Assembly: GCA_052035645.1 (NCBI GenBank)
Contig: JBPOHK010000146.1
Span: 1 to 14,616 of the forward strand
Direction: 5' to 3'
From: RPQJ01 sp052035645
Lineage (GTDB): Bacteria > Pseudomonadota > Gammaproteobacteria > Steroidobacterales > Steroidobacteraceae
DNA length: 14,616 bases
How positions within the stretch are numbered: position 1 is the stretch's first letter; every line of letters begins with the position of its first letter. The notes beneath the pieces are model-generated. The model worked only from the letters and a program-made list of their open reading frames with translations. It did no database searches and was not told where the DNA came from. Below, in pieces: positions 1 through 8,592 of this stretch. A program made the translations under genes and the position numbers.

Positions 1-12
1 ATCCCAAATGAA

Positions 13-37
13 ACGCCCCGGGTGATGCCCGGGGCGT
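13..37 (-). terminator. Intrinsic terminator after pnp
   Basis: A perfect 10-bp stem (ACGCCCCGGG paired with CCCGGGGCGT) with a 5-nt loop lies about 50 nt past the pnp stop codon. Read on the minus strand it is followed by TTTCATTT, a moderate T tract. It is placed to end the rimP-to-pnp transcript. The remaining bases of the left edge (1-12 and 38-89) show no gene start. Confidence 0.85.
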
Positions 38-89
38 GATGGCGGCCAAGGCACGCGGGCCAGCAGCCCGCCGCCTCAGGATGCCCTGT

Positions 90-2168
90 TCACACGTCCT
101 TCATCGACAGGCGCACGCGCCCCTGGCGATCGACCTCGAGCACGCGCACGCGCACCTGGTCGCCCTCGTTGAGCTTGTCCGAGACGCGCTCGACGCGCTC
201 GTTCGAGATCTGCGAGATGTGCACCAGGCCATCGCGGCCCGGCAGGATGGTGACGAACGCGCCGAAGTCCATCAGGCGCGCGACGCGGCCCTCGTAGACG
301 GCGCCGACTTCGACTTCCGACGTGATCAGCTCGATGCGGCGCTGGGCCTCGCGGCCTGCCGCGCCGCTGACCGACGCGATCTTCACCGTGCCGTCGTTCT
401 CGATGTCGATCGTCGTGCCGGTCTCCTCGGTGATGGCGCGGATGACCGCGCCGCCCTTGCCGATGACCTCGCGGATCTTCTCCGGGTCGATCTTGATCGT
501 GATGATCGTCGGCGCCCACTCCGACATCTGCGGGCGGTGCGTGGCGAGCACCTTGTTCATCTCGCCGAGGATGTGCAGGCGCGCGCGATGGGCCTTCTCC
601 AGGGCGACCTTCATGATCTCCTGGGTGATGCCCTCGATCTTGATGTCCATCTGCAGGGCCGTGACGCCCTCGGCGGAACCGGCCACCTTGAAGTCCATGT
701 CGCCGAGGTGGTCCTCGTCGCCGAGGATGTCGGTGAGCACCTGGAACTTGCTGCCCTCGAGCACGAGGCCCATGGCGACGCCGGCCACCGGTGCCTTCAG
801 CGGCACGCCGGCGTCCATCAGCGCGAGGCTGGTGCCGCAGACCGAGGCCATCGAGCTCGAGCCGTTCGACTCGAGGATCTCGGACACGACGCGGATCACG
901 TACGGGAAGCTGCTCATCTCCGGCATCACGGCGGACACGCCGCGGCGCGCGAGATTGCCGTGGCCGATCTCGCGGCGCTTCGGCGAACCCATCATGCCCG
1001 TCTCGCCCACCGAGAACGGCGGGAAGTTGTAGTGGAGCATGAACGGCTCCTTGCGCTCGCCGGTGAGGGCGTCGATCAGCTGGGCGTCGCGGCCGGTGCC
1101 GAGCGTGGTGGTGACCAGCGCCTGGGTCTCGCCGCGAGTGAACAGCGCCGAGCCGTGCGTGCGCGGCAGGACGCCCGTCTGCACGGTGATCTTGCGCACC
1201 GTGTCCATGTCGCGGCCGTCGATGCGCGGCTCGCCGGCGATGACGCGGCGACGCACGAGGTTGTATTCGAGGCGGCCGAGTTCGTCGGACACCTCGCGGG
1301 CGGTGTACTTCGGGCTCTCGCCGCCCGAGAGCGCCGCGACCGTGGCGGCCTTGATCTCGCCGACGCGGGCGTAACGGGCCTGCTTCTCGATGATCGAGTA
1401 CGCCTTGCCCAGCTCGGCCTCGGCCTGCGCGGCGACGTCCGCCACCAGGGCCGGGCTGATCTCGGCGGGCTTCCAGCTCCAGGCCGGCTTGCCGGCTTCC
1501 TTCGCGAGCTCGCGGATGGCGGCGATCGCCGCCTGCATCTGCTGGTGGCCGTACACCACCGCGCCGAGCATCACGTCTTCGGAGAGCAGCTGGGCCTGGG
1601 ACTCCACCATCAGCACCGCGTCCTGCGTGCCGGCGACGACGAGGTCGAGCTGCGACTCCGCCATCTGCTTGCCGGTCGGGTTGAGCACGTACTGGCCGCC
1701 GATGTAGCCGACGCGGGCGCCGCCGATCGGGCCCTTGAACGGGATGCCCGAGAGGGCCAGCGCCGCGGAGGCGCCGATCATCGCGGGGATGTCGGAGTCG
1801 ATGTCCGGGTCGAGCGAGACGACCGTCGCCACCACCTGCACCTCGTTGAAGAAGTACTCGGGGAACAGCGGGCGGATCGGGCGGTCGATCAGGCGGGAGA
1901 TCAGGGTCTCGCGCTCCGACGGGCGGCCCTCGCGCTTGAAGAAGCCGCCCGGGATGCGGCCGGCCGCGTAGGTCTTCTCGACGTAGTTGACGGTCAGCGG
2001 GAAGAAGTCCTTGCCCGGGACGGCTTCCTTGCGGCCGACGGCCGTCACGAGGACCGAGGTGTCGCCCATCGAGACGAGGACGGCGCCGTCGGCCTGGCGG
2101 GCCATGCGACCGGTCTCGATGGTGATGGGATGGGTTCCGTACTGAAAAGTTTTCTTGTGGACGTTCAC
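90..2168 (-). CDS. pnp: Polyribonucleotide nucleotidyltransferase (PNPase)
   Basis: This is the 3'-to-5' phosphorolytic exoribonuclease of mRNA decay, a trimer that associates with the RNA degradosome in many proteobacteria. The 692-residue product is close to the usual length of about 700. Two RNase PH-type halves are visible: the first holds GGFFKREGRPSE at about 74-85, the second NFPPFSVGETG at about 381-391. The segment GDEDHLGDMDF (483-493) carries acidic residues D486 and D492, which match the catalytic aspartates of the E. coli enzyme. A KH domain with IGKGG (569-573) and a C-terminal S1 domain (about 622-690) follow. The chosen start is GTG, giving MNVHKKTFQYG, which matches family N-termini; the upstream purine-rich GGGA is a weak ribosome binding site. 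It is the last gene of the operon, separated from rpsO by a strong hairpin. Confidence 0.98.
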   Translation of the reverse strand: MNVHKKTFQYGTHPITIETGRMARQADGAVLVSMGDTSVLVTAVGRKEAVPGKDFFPLTVNYVEKTYAAGRIPGGFFKREGRPSERETLISRLIDRPIRPLFPEYFFNEVQVVATVVSLDPDIDSDIPAMIGASAALALSGIPFKGPIGGARVGYIGGQYVLNPTGKQMAESQLDLVVAGTQDAVLMVESQAQLLSEDVMLGAVVYGHQQMQAAIAAIRELAKEAGKPAWSWKPAEISPALVADVAAQAEAELGKAYSIIEKQARYARVGEIKAATVAALSGGESPKYTAREVSDELGRLEYNLVRRRVIAGEPRIDGRDMDTVRKITVQTGVLPRTHGSALFTRGETQALVTTTLGTGRDAQLIDALTGERKEPFMLHYNFPPFSVGETGMMGSPKRREIGHGNLARRGVSAVMPEMSSFPYVIRVVSEILESNGSSSMASVCGTSLALMDAGVPLKAPVAGVAMGLVLEGSKFQVLTDILGDEDHLGDMDFKVAGSAEGVTALQMDIKIEGITQEIMKVALEKAHRARLHILGEMNKVLATHRPQMSEWAPTIITIKIDPEKIREVIGKGGAVIRAITEETGTTIDIENDGTVKIASVSGAAGREAQRRIELITSEVEVGAVYEGRVARLMDFGAFVTILPGRDGLVHISQISNERVERVSDKLNEGDQVRVRVLEVDRQGRVRLSMKDV

Positions 2169-2212
2169 GATGGTGTCCCGATTGGCGTAGCCAAACGCTG
2201 GGTCAGAAACGA

Positions 2213-2238
2213 ATCCGGCCCGCGGGAGCGGGCCGGAT
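2213..2238 (-). terminator. rpsO-pnp intergenic hairpin
   Basis: An 11-bp perfect stem (ATCCGGCCCGC with GCGGGCCGGAT) and a 4-nt loop lie just after the rpsO stop. On the minus strand it is followed by TCGTTTC, a poor T tract, so termination is probably partial. In E. coli the equivalent gap holds the rpsO t1 terminator followed by an RNase III-processed pnp leader. A similar role here, as partial terminator or 3'-end stabiliser and pnp expression control, is inference. Confidence 0.65.
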
Positions 2239-2246
2239 GGCGGGGG

Positions 2247-2516
2247 TCAGCGGCGCAGGCCGAGCTTGGCGACGACGTCCTGGTAGCGGGACGCGTCGGT
2301 TTCCTTGAGGTAGTCAAGGAGCTTGCGGCGCTGCGTGACGAGCTTCAGCAGCCCGCGACGCGAGGAATGGTCACGCTTGTGCGTGTTGAAGTGCTCGCCC
2401 AGGTCGTTGATGCGCGCGGAGAGCAGCGCGATCTGGACTTCGGGAGAACCCGTGTCTTCGGCGCCGCGCTTGAACTGCGCAACGACTTCGGACTTGCGCT
2501 CGGTGGACAGTGCCAT
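2247..2516 (-). CDS. rpsO: 30S ribosomal protein S15
   Basis: S15 is a primary 16S rRNA-binding protein of the small-subunit platform and also contributes to an intersubunit bridge. The product is 89 residues, exactly the family length, and contains the signature DTGSPEVQIALLSARI (21-36) and the basic block HSSRRGLLKLVTQRRKLLDYL (50-70). It begins at an ATG preceded by GAGG about 9 nt upstream. The gene lies between truB and pnp as in most proteobacteria. It has its own candidate promoter overlapping the end of truB. S15 commonly represses its own translation through its leader, but no such structure was demonstrated here. Confidence 0.98.
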   Translation of the reverse strand: MALSTERKSEVVAQFKRGAEDTGSPEVQIALLSARINDLGEHFNTHKRDHSSRRGLLKLVTQRRKLLDYLKETDASRYQDVVAKLGLRR

Positions 2517-2561
2517 CGGTGAGTGCCTCGAAACCTTGTATCTCGTTGAACTGAGCCGCGC

Positions 2562-2591
2562 ATTTTACCTGTGCGGGCCGCCTTTTCTCAA
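2562..2591 (-). promoter_or_regulatory. Candidate sigma70 promoter for rpsO-pnp
   Basis: On the minus strand TTGAGA (-35, 2586-2591) and TAAAAT (-10, 2562-2567) are separated by 18 bp; each hexamer matches the consensus at five of six positions. The -35 box overlaps the truB stop codon. The predicted transcript start would be about 40 nt upstream of the rpsO ATG. E. coli also has an rpsO promoter in this gap, which supports the call. Confidence 0.7.
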
Positions 2592-3562
2592 CTGTTTTCA
2601 GGGCCTTGGGTGCCGGCGCCGGGTACGAACAGCCGCTGCACCCGCAATCGCCCGCCTGCTTCGACCGTCGCCAGACCGAGGAATTCGCCGCCGGGCCCGT
2701 AGACGCGCGCGATTGCGCCCTCCTCCGGCGCCAGCGGACCGGCCGGAACCTCGCGGCCCTGCCGCAGGTGCAGCGTCCGGGTCGCGTCGAGTTCCAGCCC
2801 CGGCAGGCCCGGGAACGCCCGGTCGACGGGCAGCAGGCCCGGCGGCGGTCCGCCAGCCCAGCCCCCGGCCTCGCCCCAGGCTTCCAGGGCCGGCCACTCG
2901 ACCATGGCCTGTTCGCGGAACGGGTCCACCCAGAGTCGCCGCAGGCTCGTCAGGTGGCCGAGCGTGCCGAACTGCGCAGCCACCTCTTCGGCGAGCACCC
3001 GCACGTACGTGCCCTTGGAACACTCGACCTCCAGGTCGATACGCGCCGGGCCGAAGTCCAGGCAGTCGAGGCGCGCGATGCGGATCGCGCGCGGCGCCCG
3101 CTCGACGGACTCGCCGCGCCGGGCCAGTTCGTACAACGGCCGGCCGTCGCGCTTGAGGGCCGAATACATCGGCGGCGTCTGCAGGCGCTCGCCCCGCAGG
3201 GCGGTGAAGGCCCGCTCGACGTCGCCGCCGCCGAATGCCGGCACCGGCTGGCGTCCGGTCACCTGCCCGTCGGCATCGCCCGTGTCGGTCGCGGCCCCGA
3301 GCGCGACGGAGGCGCGATAGGCCTTGGTCGACCCGAGCAGCGAGCCGCAGGCCTTGGTCGCCTGCCCGAAGCACAGCGGCAGCATGCCGGTCGCCATGGG
3401 ATCGAGCGTGCCCGCGTGGCCGCCCTTGGCGGCGCAGAGCAGGCGCCGAACGCGCTGCAGGGCATGGTTGGAGGACAGTCCGGACGGCTTGTCGAGCAGC
3501 AGGATGCCGTCGACGTCCCGCCAGCGGACCGCGTCGCCCCGGGGACGCGCGGCACCGGCCAC
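2588..3562 (-). CDS. truB: tRNA pseudouridine(55) synthase
   Basis: TruB isomerises uridine 55 to pseudouridine in the T loop of elongator tRNAs. The catalytic motif GHAGTLDPMATG is present with the nucleophile Asp54, after the N-terminal DGILLLDKPSGLSSN segment (18-32). The KGTYVRVLAEE motif and a C-terminal PUA-like region are also visible. The product is 324 residues, near the usual 300-320. The open frame extends further upstream, but that part lies inside rbfA. The chosen start is a GTG one base past the rbfA TGA, which places the conserved DKP motif at the expected distance from the N-terminus. Close coupling to rbfA suggests co-translation. Confidence 0.95.
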   Translation of the reverse strand: MAGAARPRGDAVRWRDVDGILLLDKPSGLSSNHALQRVRRLLCAAKGGHAGTLDPMATGMLPLCFGQATKACGSLLGSTKAYRASVALGAATDTGDADGQVTGRQPVPAFGGGDVERAFTALRGERLQTPPMYSALKRDGRPLYELARRGESVERAPRAIRIARLDCLDFGPARIDLEVECSKGTYVRVLAEEVAAQFGTLGHLTSLRRLWVDPFREQAMVEWPALEAWGEAGGWAGGPPPGLLPVDRAFPGLPGLELDATRTLHLRQGREVPAGPLAPEEGAIARVYGPGGEFLGLATVEAGGRLRVQRLFVPGAGTQGPENS

Positions 3563-3563
3563 C

Positions 3564-3962
3564 TCAGTCGTCCCCGTCCTCGCCCGCCGGCTCCGGCGGC
3601 CGTTTCGCGGCATCCTCGCGCACGGCGCGCGTGATGAGGTCGTCGAGGCGGTTGCCGCGCTCGAGTTCCTCGTCCGGCTGGAAATGCAGCTGCGGCGCGA
3701 GCCGCGTTCGCAGCGCCCGCCCGAGCGGGCCGCGCAGGTAGAGGGCGGCCTCGTCGAGGATCTCGCGCTGCAGCGGATCGTGGGCGTCGCCCGTGAGCAG
3801 GGTGTAGCTGACCCACACGTGCGTGAGGTCGGGCGAGACCTTGACGTGCGTGATGGTCACCGGCTTCAGCCGCGGATCGCGCACCTCGCGGGCGAGCATC
3901 TGCGCGAGCACGCGCTGCACCTGCTCGGCGACGCGCCTCGCCCGGGGAACCTCTCGCGGCAT
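3564..3962 (-). CDS. rbfA: Ribosome-binding factor A
   Basis: RbfA is a small KH-fold (type II) protein that binds immature 30S subunits and helps 16S rRNA 5'-end maturation, especially in the cold. The 132-residue product starts with RRVAEQVQRVLAQMLAREVRDPRL and has the ITHVKVSPDLTHVWVSYT core strand pattern (37-54), both typical of the family, then a charged tail rich in Glu, Asp and Pro. It begins at an ATG 4 nt after the infB TAA. Its TGA is followed after one base by the truB GTG. This is the conserved operon position. Confidence 0.96.
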   Translation of the reverse strand: MPREVPRARRVAEQVQRVLAQMLAREVRDPRLKPVTITHVKVSPDLTHVWVSYTLLTGDAHDPLQREILDEAALYLRGPLGRALRTRLAPQLHFQPDEELERGNRLDDLITRAVREDAAKRPPEPAGEDGDD

Positions 3963-3966
3963 GGCC

Positions 3967-6495
3967 TTACGCGCTGCGCGCGACCTCGACGCGGGCGAAG
4001 CACTCGATCTGGTCGCCCGCGCGGATGTCGTTGTACTTCACCACGCCGATGCCGCACTCGGTGCCCGCGCGAACCTCGCCCACGTCGTCCTTGAACCGCC
4101 GCAGCGAGTCGAGCTCGCCCTGGTGGATGACCACGTGGTCGCGCAGCACGCGCACCGGGTTGCCGCGCTTGATGAAGCCCTCCACCACCAGGCAGCCGGC
4201 GACCGTGCCGAACTTGCTGGAGCGGAACACCTCGCGCACCTCGGCGAGACCGACGATCTGCTCCTTGATCTCGGGCTTGAGCATGCCGGAGACCCAGCTG
4301 CGCACGTCGTCGAGGGCCTCGTAGATGATGCTGTAGTAGTTGACCTCGATGCCGTTGTCCTTGATCGCGCTGCGCGCGGCGCCGTCGGCCCGCACGTTGA
4401 AGCCGATGATGCGGGCACGCGAGGCGGCCGCCAGGCTCACGTCGGACTCGGTGATGCCGCCCACGCCGCTGGCGATGACCTTGACCGACACCTCCTCGGT
4501 GCCGATCTTCGACAGCGCGTCGCGCAGCGCCTCGGCGCTGCCCTGCACGTCCGCCTTGACGATGAGGGCGATGGCCTGCGAGGCGTTCTCGCCGAGCTGC
4601 GAGAACACGTCCTCGACCTTCTTGGTGGCGCCGGCGAGGCGCACGTCGCGGAACTTGCCCTGTCGGTACAGCGCGACCTCGCGCGCCTTGCGCTCGCTCT
4701 CGACGACCAGCAGGTCGTCGCCGGCGTTCGGGGCGTCGGACAGGCCGAGCACCTGCACCGGCACGGCCGGACCGGCCTCCGGCACCTGCTTGCCGGTCGC
4801 ATCGAACAGCGCGCGCACGCGACCGAACTCCTGGCCGGCGATGATCGGGTCGCCGGACTTGAGGGTGCCGCGCTTGACGAGCACGGTGGCGACCGGGCCG
4901 CGGCCCTTCTCGATGCTCGATTCGAGCACGACGCCCACCGCGAGGCCGGCGGTCGGCGACTTGAGGTCGAGCACCTCGGCCTGCAGCAGCACCGACTCGA
5001 GGAGCTTGTCCACGCCCTCGCCGGTGCGGGCCGACACGTTGACGAACATCACGTCGCCGCCCCATTCCTCGGGGATGACGTTCTGCTTGCCGAGGTCGTT
5101 GCGCACGCGATCCGGGTCCGCGTCGTGCTTGTCGATCTTGTTGACCGCCACCACGATCGGCACCTCGGCGGCGCGGGCGTGCTGGATCGCCTCGACGGTC
5201 TGCGGCATCACGCCGTCGTCCGCCGCGACCACCAGGATCACGATGTCGGTGACGTTGGCGCCGCGCGCTCGCATCGCGGTGAACGCCGCGTGCCCCGGGG
5301 TGTCGATGAAGGTGATCGGTCCGCGCGGCGTCTCGACCTGATAGGCGCCGATGTGCTGCGTGATGCCGCCCGCCTCGCCCGCCGCGACCTTGGTGCGGCG
5401 GATGTAGTCGAGCAGCGAGGTCTTGCCGTGGTCGACGTGGCCCATGATGGTCACGACCGGCGGGCGCGGCAGCAGCTCGACGTCGCCGTCGGTCGTCTGC
5501 AGCTGCTCCTCGAGCGCGTTTTCGTTGAGGCGCACGGCGGTGTGGCCGAACTCCTCGACCACGAGCTGCGCCGTGTCCTGGTCGATGGGCTGGTTGATGG
5601 TCGCCATCACGCCCATCTTCATCATCGTCTTGATGACTTCGTTCGCCTTGACGGCCATGCGGTTGGCCAGCTCGCCGACCGTGATCGTCTCGGGCAGCTG
5701 CACCTCGCGGCGGACGGGAGCCGTCGGCTCCACGAATCCGTGGCGCGGCGCGTCGACGACGACGCCCCGACGGGCGCCGCGGGCCGGCTGCTTCTTCTTG
5801 AAGCGCGCGCTGGCGCCGGCGGAGACGTGCAGCTCCTGGCGGCCGTACTTGGTCGGCCCCTTGGCGGGCTCCGGCGCGGCCTCGACGACGCGGGGCTTCG
5901 GACGCAGCGCCTCGGCCGCGCGGCGCTCGGCTTCCTGCTTCTCGCGCTCGATGCGCTCGGCGCGCTCGCGCGCGGCCTGCTCGGCCGCGACCTTGGTTTC
6001 CTGCTCGGCCAGCCGCCGGTGCTCTTCGTCGACCCTGGCCCGCTCCTCGGCTTCGAGGCGCTCGCGTTCGCGACGCTCCGCATCGAGCCGCTCCGACTCG
6101 GCGCGTTCCGCGTCCTGGCGGGCGGTCTCGTCGCTGGTGCGCGCCTTGTCGATCTCCTCCTGGCGCTGGCGCTGCTCCTCCTCGATCACCGAGCGGTTGA
6201 GGTAGGTCTTCTTGCGCCGGACCTCGACCGCCACCGTGCGGGCGCGGCCCTGGGCGGAAGCGAGCTTGATCTCCTGCTGCTGCTTGCGCTGCAGGGTGAT
6301 CTTGCGCGGCGCCGCGACGTCCTCCTGACGACCGTGCGCCCGGCGCAGGTGCGTCAGCAGCTCCATCTTCGCCTCGTCGCTGATGACCGAGTCCGCGCCG
6401 CCGACCTTGATGCCGGCCTCCTCGAACTGCGCCAGGAGCTTGTCGACCGGGACCTTCAGGACCTCGGCGAACTGACTGACTGTGACTTGCGCCAT
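3967..6495 (-). CDS. infB: Translation initiation factor IF-2
   Basis: IF-2 is the GTPase that recruits initiator fMet-tRNA to the 30S subunit and promotes subunit joining. The 842-residue product has an IF2 N-terminal subdomain (1-52), a long charged Glu/Arg-rich region likely helical or coiled (about 100-200), and a second IF2_N-like segment (about 268-320). The G domain follows, with G1 GHVDHGKT (352-359), G3 DTPGH (398-402), G4 NKID (452-455) and SARTGEG. The C-terminal half carries the beta-barrel and fMet-tRNA-binding domains. The ATG start gives MAQVTVSQFAEVL, typical of the family. It lies 13 nt after nusA and 4 nt before rbfA. Confidence 0.98.
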   Translation of the reverse strand: MAQVTVSQFAEVLKVPVDKLLAQFEEAGIKVGGADSVISDEAKMELLTHLRRAHGRQEDVAAPRKITLQRKQQQEIKLASAQGRARTVAVEVRRKKTYLNRSVIEEEQRQRQEEIDKARTSDETARQDAERAESERLDAERRERERLEAEERARVDEEHRRLAEQETKVAAEQAARERAERIEREKQEAERRAAEALRPKPRVVEAAPEPAKGPTKYGRQELHVSAGASARFKKKQPARGARRGVVVDAPRHGFVEPTAPVRREVQLPETITVGELANRMAVKANEVIKTMMKMGVMATINQPIDQDTAQLVVEEFGHTAVRLNENALEEQLQTTDGDVELLPRPPVVTIMGHVDHGKTSLLDYIRRTKVAAGEAGGITQHIGAYQVETPRGPITFIDTPGHAAFTAMRARGANVTDIVILVVAADDGVMPQTVEAIQHARAAEVPIVVAVNKIDKHDADPDRVRNDLGKQNVIPEEWGGDVMFVNVSARTGEGVDKLLESVLLQAEVLDLKSPTAGLAVGVVLESSIEKGRGPVATVLVKRGTLKSGDPIIAGQEFGRVRALFDATGKQVPEAGPAVPVQVLGLSDAPNAGDDLLVVESERKAREVALYRQGKFRDVRLAGATKKVEDVFSQLGENASQAIALIVKADVQGSAEALRDALSKIGTEEVSVKVIASGVGGITESDVSLAAASRARIIGFNVRADGAARSAIKDNGIEVNYYSIIYEALDDVRSWVSGMLKPEIKEQIVGLAEVREVFRSSKFGTVAGCLVVEGFIKRGNPVRVLRDHVVIHQGELDSLRRFKDDVGEVRAGTECGIGVVKYNDIRAGDQIECFARVEVARSA

Positions 6496-6508
6496 GGGTT
6501 CCCTCCGC

Positions 6509-8011
6509 TCAGGCCTCAGCGCCCTGCTCGAACCAGTGCTTGCGCGCCGCGAGGATCAGCTCGGCGGCACGGGCGGGCTCGAGGTTGGGGATCTCGGCGA
6601 GATCGTCCACCGCCTGGTCGGCGAGGTCCTCGCGGGTCGCGATGCCGTGGCGAGCGAGTTCCTCGGCGAGCTCGTCGTCCATGCCCTCGACCGACCGCAG
6701 GTCGTCCGACGGCGCGGCCTTCTCGATCGTTTCCTCGCTGGCGATCGCCTGAGTCAGCAGCACATCGCGCGCGCGGTTGCGCAGCTCCTGCACGATCTCC
6801 TCGTCGAACTCCTCGATCGAGGCGATCTCGGACTGCGGCACGTAGGCGATCTCCTCGATGCTGGAGAAGCCCTCCTGCACCAGGATCGCAGCCACGTCCT
6901 CGTCGACGTCGAGCGCCTTCATGAACAGCTCGCGCAGCTCGCGCTGCTCGGACTCGCTCTTCTCCTCGGCGGCCTGCTCGCTCATGATGTTGAGCTTCCA
7001 GCCGGTCAGCTCCGAGGCGAGGCGGATGTTCTGGCCGCCGCGGCCGATCGCCTGCGAGAGCTTCTCCTCGGCCACCGCGATGTCCATCGAGTGCGACTCC
7101 TCGTCGACCACGATCGAGCTGACCTCCGCCGGCGCCATCGCGTTGATGACGAACTGGGCCGAGTTGTCGTCGAACGGGATGATGTCGACGCGCTCGCCGG
7201 CGATCTCGTTCGAGACGGCCTGCACGCGCGAGCCGCGCATGCCGACGCAGGCGCCGACCGGGTCGATGCGCGGGTCGTTCGAGCGAACGGCGATCTTGGC
7301 GCGCGCGCCGGGGTCGCGGGCGGCGCCGAGGATGTTGATCAGTCCCTGCCCGACCTCGGGCACCTCGAGCTTGAACAGCTCGATGAGGAACTCCGGCGCC
7401 GTGCGGCTCAGGAACAGCTGCGGGCCGCGCGGCTCGGAGCGCACGTCCTTCAGGAAGGCCTTGATGCGGTCCTGCGTGCGCACCGGCTCGCGCGGAATCA
7501 TCTGGTCGCGGGAGATGAAGCCCTCGGCGTTGCCGCCGAGGTCGACGAAGATGCCGTTGCGGTCGACGCGCTTGACGATGCCCGAGACCAGCGTGCCGAT
7601 GCGGCCCTGGTACTGGTCGACCACCTGCGCGCGCTCGGCCTCGCGCACCTTCTGCACGATGACCTGCTTGGCGGTCTGCGCGGCGATGCGCCCGAACGCC
7701 ACCGACTCGAGCGGCACCTCGACGTAGCCGCCCGTCTCGGCGTCCTTCGACACGTCGAGCGCGTCCTCCATGCGCAGTTCCTTGTCCGGGAACTCGAGCT
7801 CCGTGGAATCGTCGGCGAACACCTTCCAGCGGCGGAACGTGTCGTAGTCGCCGGTCTTGCGGTTGATCGACACGCGGACGTCGATCTCCTCGCCGTACTT
7901 CTTGCGCGTGGCGGAAGCGAGCGCGGCCTCGAGCGCCTCGAAGATGATCTCCTTGTCGACGCCCTTCTCGTTCGAGACGGCATCCACGACCATCAGGATC
8001 TCTTTGTTCAT
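6509..8011 (-). CDS. nusA: Transcription termination/antitermination factor NusA
   Basis: NusA binds RNA polymerase and nascent RNA, modulating pausing, intrinsic termination and rRNA antitermination. The 500-residue product matches the long proteobacterial form. It has an N-terminal polymerase-binding domain (1-125), an S1 domain (about 135-200), KH1 with VGMRGSRV (256-263), KH2 with IGRGGQN (322-328), and an acidic C-terminus. The C-terminus holds two helix-hairpin-helix-like repeats: VQEGFSSIEEIAYVP and LARHGIATREDLADQ. The first KH domain is preceded by the ARDPGARAKIAV motif found in NusA. The gene starts at ATG 26 nt after rimP and precedes infB by 13 nt. NusA autoregulates this operon in E. 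coli; here that is inference. Confidence 0.98.
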   Translation of the reverse strand: MNKEILMVVDAVSNEKGVDKEIIFEALEAALASATRKKYGEEIDVRVSINRKTGDYDTFRRWKVFADDSTELEFPDKELRMEDALDVSKDAETGGYVEVPLESVAFGRIAAQTAKQVIVQKVREAERAQVVDQYQGRIGTLVSGIVKRVDRNGIFVDLGGNAEGFISRDQMIPREPVRTQDRIKAFLKDVRSEPRGPQLFLSRTAPEFLIELFKLEVPEVGQGLINILGAARDPGARAKIAVRSNDPRIDPVGACVGMRGSRVQAVSNEIAGERVDIIPFDDNSAQFVINAMAPAEVSSIVVDEESHSMDIAVAEEKLSQAIGRGGQNIRLASELTGWKLNIMSEQAAEEKSESEQRELRELFMKALDVDEDVAAILVQEGFSSIEEIAYVPQSEIASIEEFDEEIVQELRNRARDVLLTQAIASEETIEKAAPSDDLRSVEGMDDELAEELARHGIATREDLADQAVDDLAEIPNLEPARAAELILAARKHWFEQGAEA

Positions 8012-8037
8012 CTGTCAGTACTCCCGCAATCCCGGAC

Positions 8038-8487
8038 TCACAGGTCCGGCGCAAGGTGTGCCTTGCGTATCCCGTTCAAGGGCAGCACGCAGCGCTGCCC
8101 GTCCACGTCCACCTCGATGGTCTCGTCGCCCGCCGCGAGCAGCGGACCCTTGAACCGCCGCCGCTCGTGCACCGGGTGGACCATCTCCACGAAAACCTTC
8201 TCGCCGACGTAGCGGGCGAACTGGCCCGCCGTGCGCAGCGGCCGCTCGAGTCCGGGCGACGACACCTCGAGGGTGTAGTGCCCAGGGATCGGGTCCGCCT
8301 CGTCGAGCACCTCGCTGACCGCGCGGCTCACGCGCTCGCAGTCGTCGACGGTGATGCCCTGTGGCGCGTCGATGTACAGCCGCAACAGGCCGTTGCCCCG
8401 GCCCGGCACGTACTCGATCTCCCACAGGTCGCAGCCCAGCGCCTCGACCACGGGCCGCAGCAGTCCCGCCAGCTCGTCTTTCAGCAC
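8038..8487 (-). CDS. rimP: Ribosome maturation factor RimP
   Basis: RimP binds free 30S subunits and aids their maturation. The product has the family hallmarks VVEALGCDLWEIEYVPGRG, LRLYIDAPQGITVDDCERVS, and HYTLEVSSPGLERPL. A C-terminal SH3-like domain ends in GIRKAHLAPDL. The reading frame stays open upstream, but that stretch contains the terminator hairpins and is not family-like. Two GTG codons are candidates (first bases 8487 and 8499). The 8487 start gives 149 residues, close to the E. coli length, and has GGG 8-10 nt upstream, so it is preferred. The start is uncertain by 4 codons. It is the first gene of the nusA-infB operon. Confidence 0.94.
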   Translation of the reverse strand: MLKDELAGLLRPVVEALGCDLWEIEYVPGRGNGLLRLYIDAPQGITVDDCERVSRAVSEVLDEADPIPGHYTLEVSSPGLERPLRTAGQFARYVGEKVFVEMVHPVHERRRFKGPLLAAGDETIEVDVDGQRCVLPLNGIRKAHLAPDL

Positions 8488-8525
8488 GCCGACACCCACG
8501 CCCTGCCGCCCGCGGGCGGCCGCCG

Positions 8526-8552
8526 AAACAAAAAATGGGCCGGCGGCCCATT
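8526..8552 (-). terminator. Intrinsic terminator/attenuator proximal to rimP
   Basis: The minus strand reads AATGGGCC, loop GCC, GGCCCATT, then TTTTTTGTTT. This is an 8-bp perfect stem with a strong T tract, about 40 nt before the rimP start. Its position inside the probable leader means that, if the promoter lies upstream, it acts as an attenuator that must be read through. In E. coli the same operon begins with a tRNA followed by leader terminators. Confidence 0.85.
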
Positions 8553-8592
8553 CGTTGCTTCGCGCTCGACCAGTGTTCCCGGCCGCCGCAAA

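Noticed and set aside
36..2522. Long plus-strand open frame opposite pnp and rpsO
   Set aside because: It is antisense to two certain genes. It is rich in His, Arg, Ala, Asp and Leu, as expected for a GC-rich shadow frame, and shows no domain.
5900..6200. Repeat array in infB
   Set aside because: The repetitive look comes from the Glu/Arg-rich helical region normal for IF-2 N-termini and is not a DNA repeat array.
3823..6924. 1033-codon plus-strand open frame opposite infB
   Set aside because: It is fully antisense to IF-2. Its composition (His/Asp/Leu/Arg repeats) reflects the complement of the coding frame, and no family motif is present.
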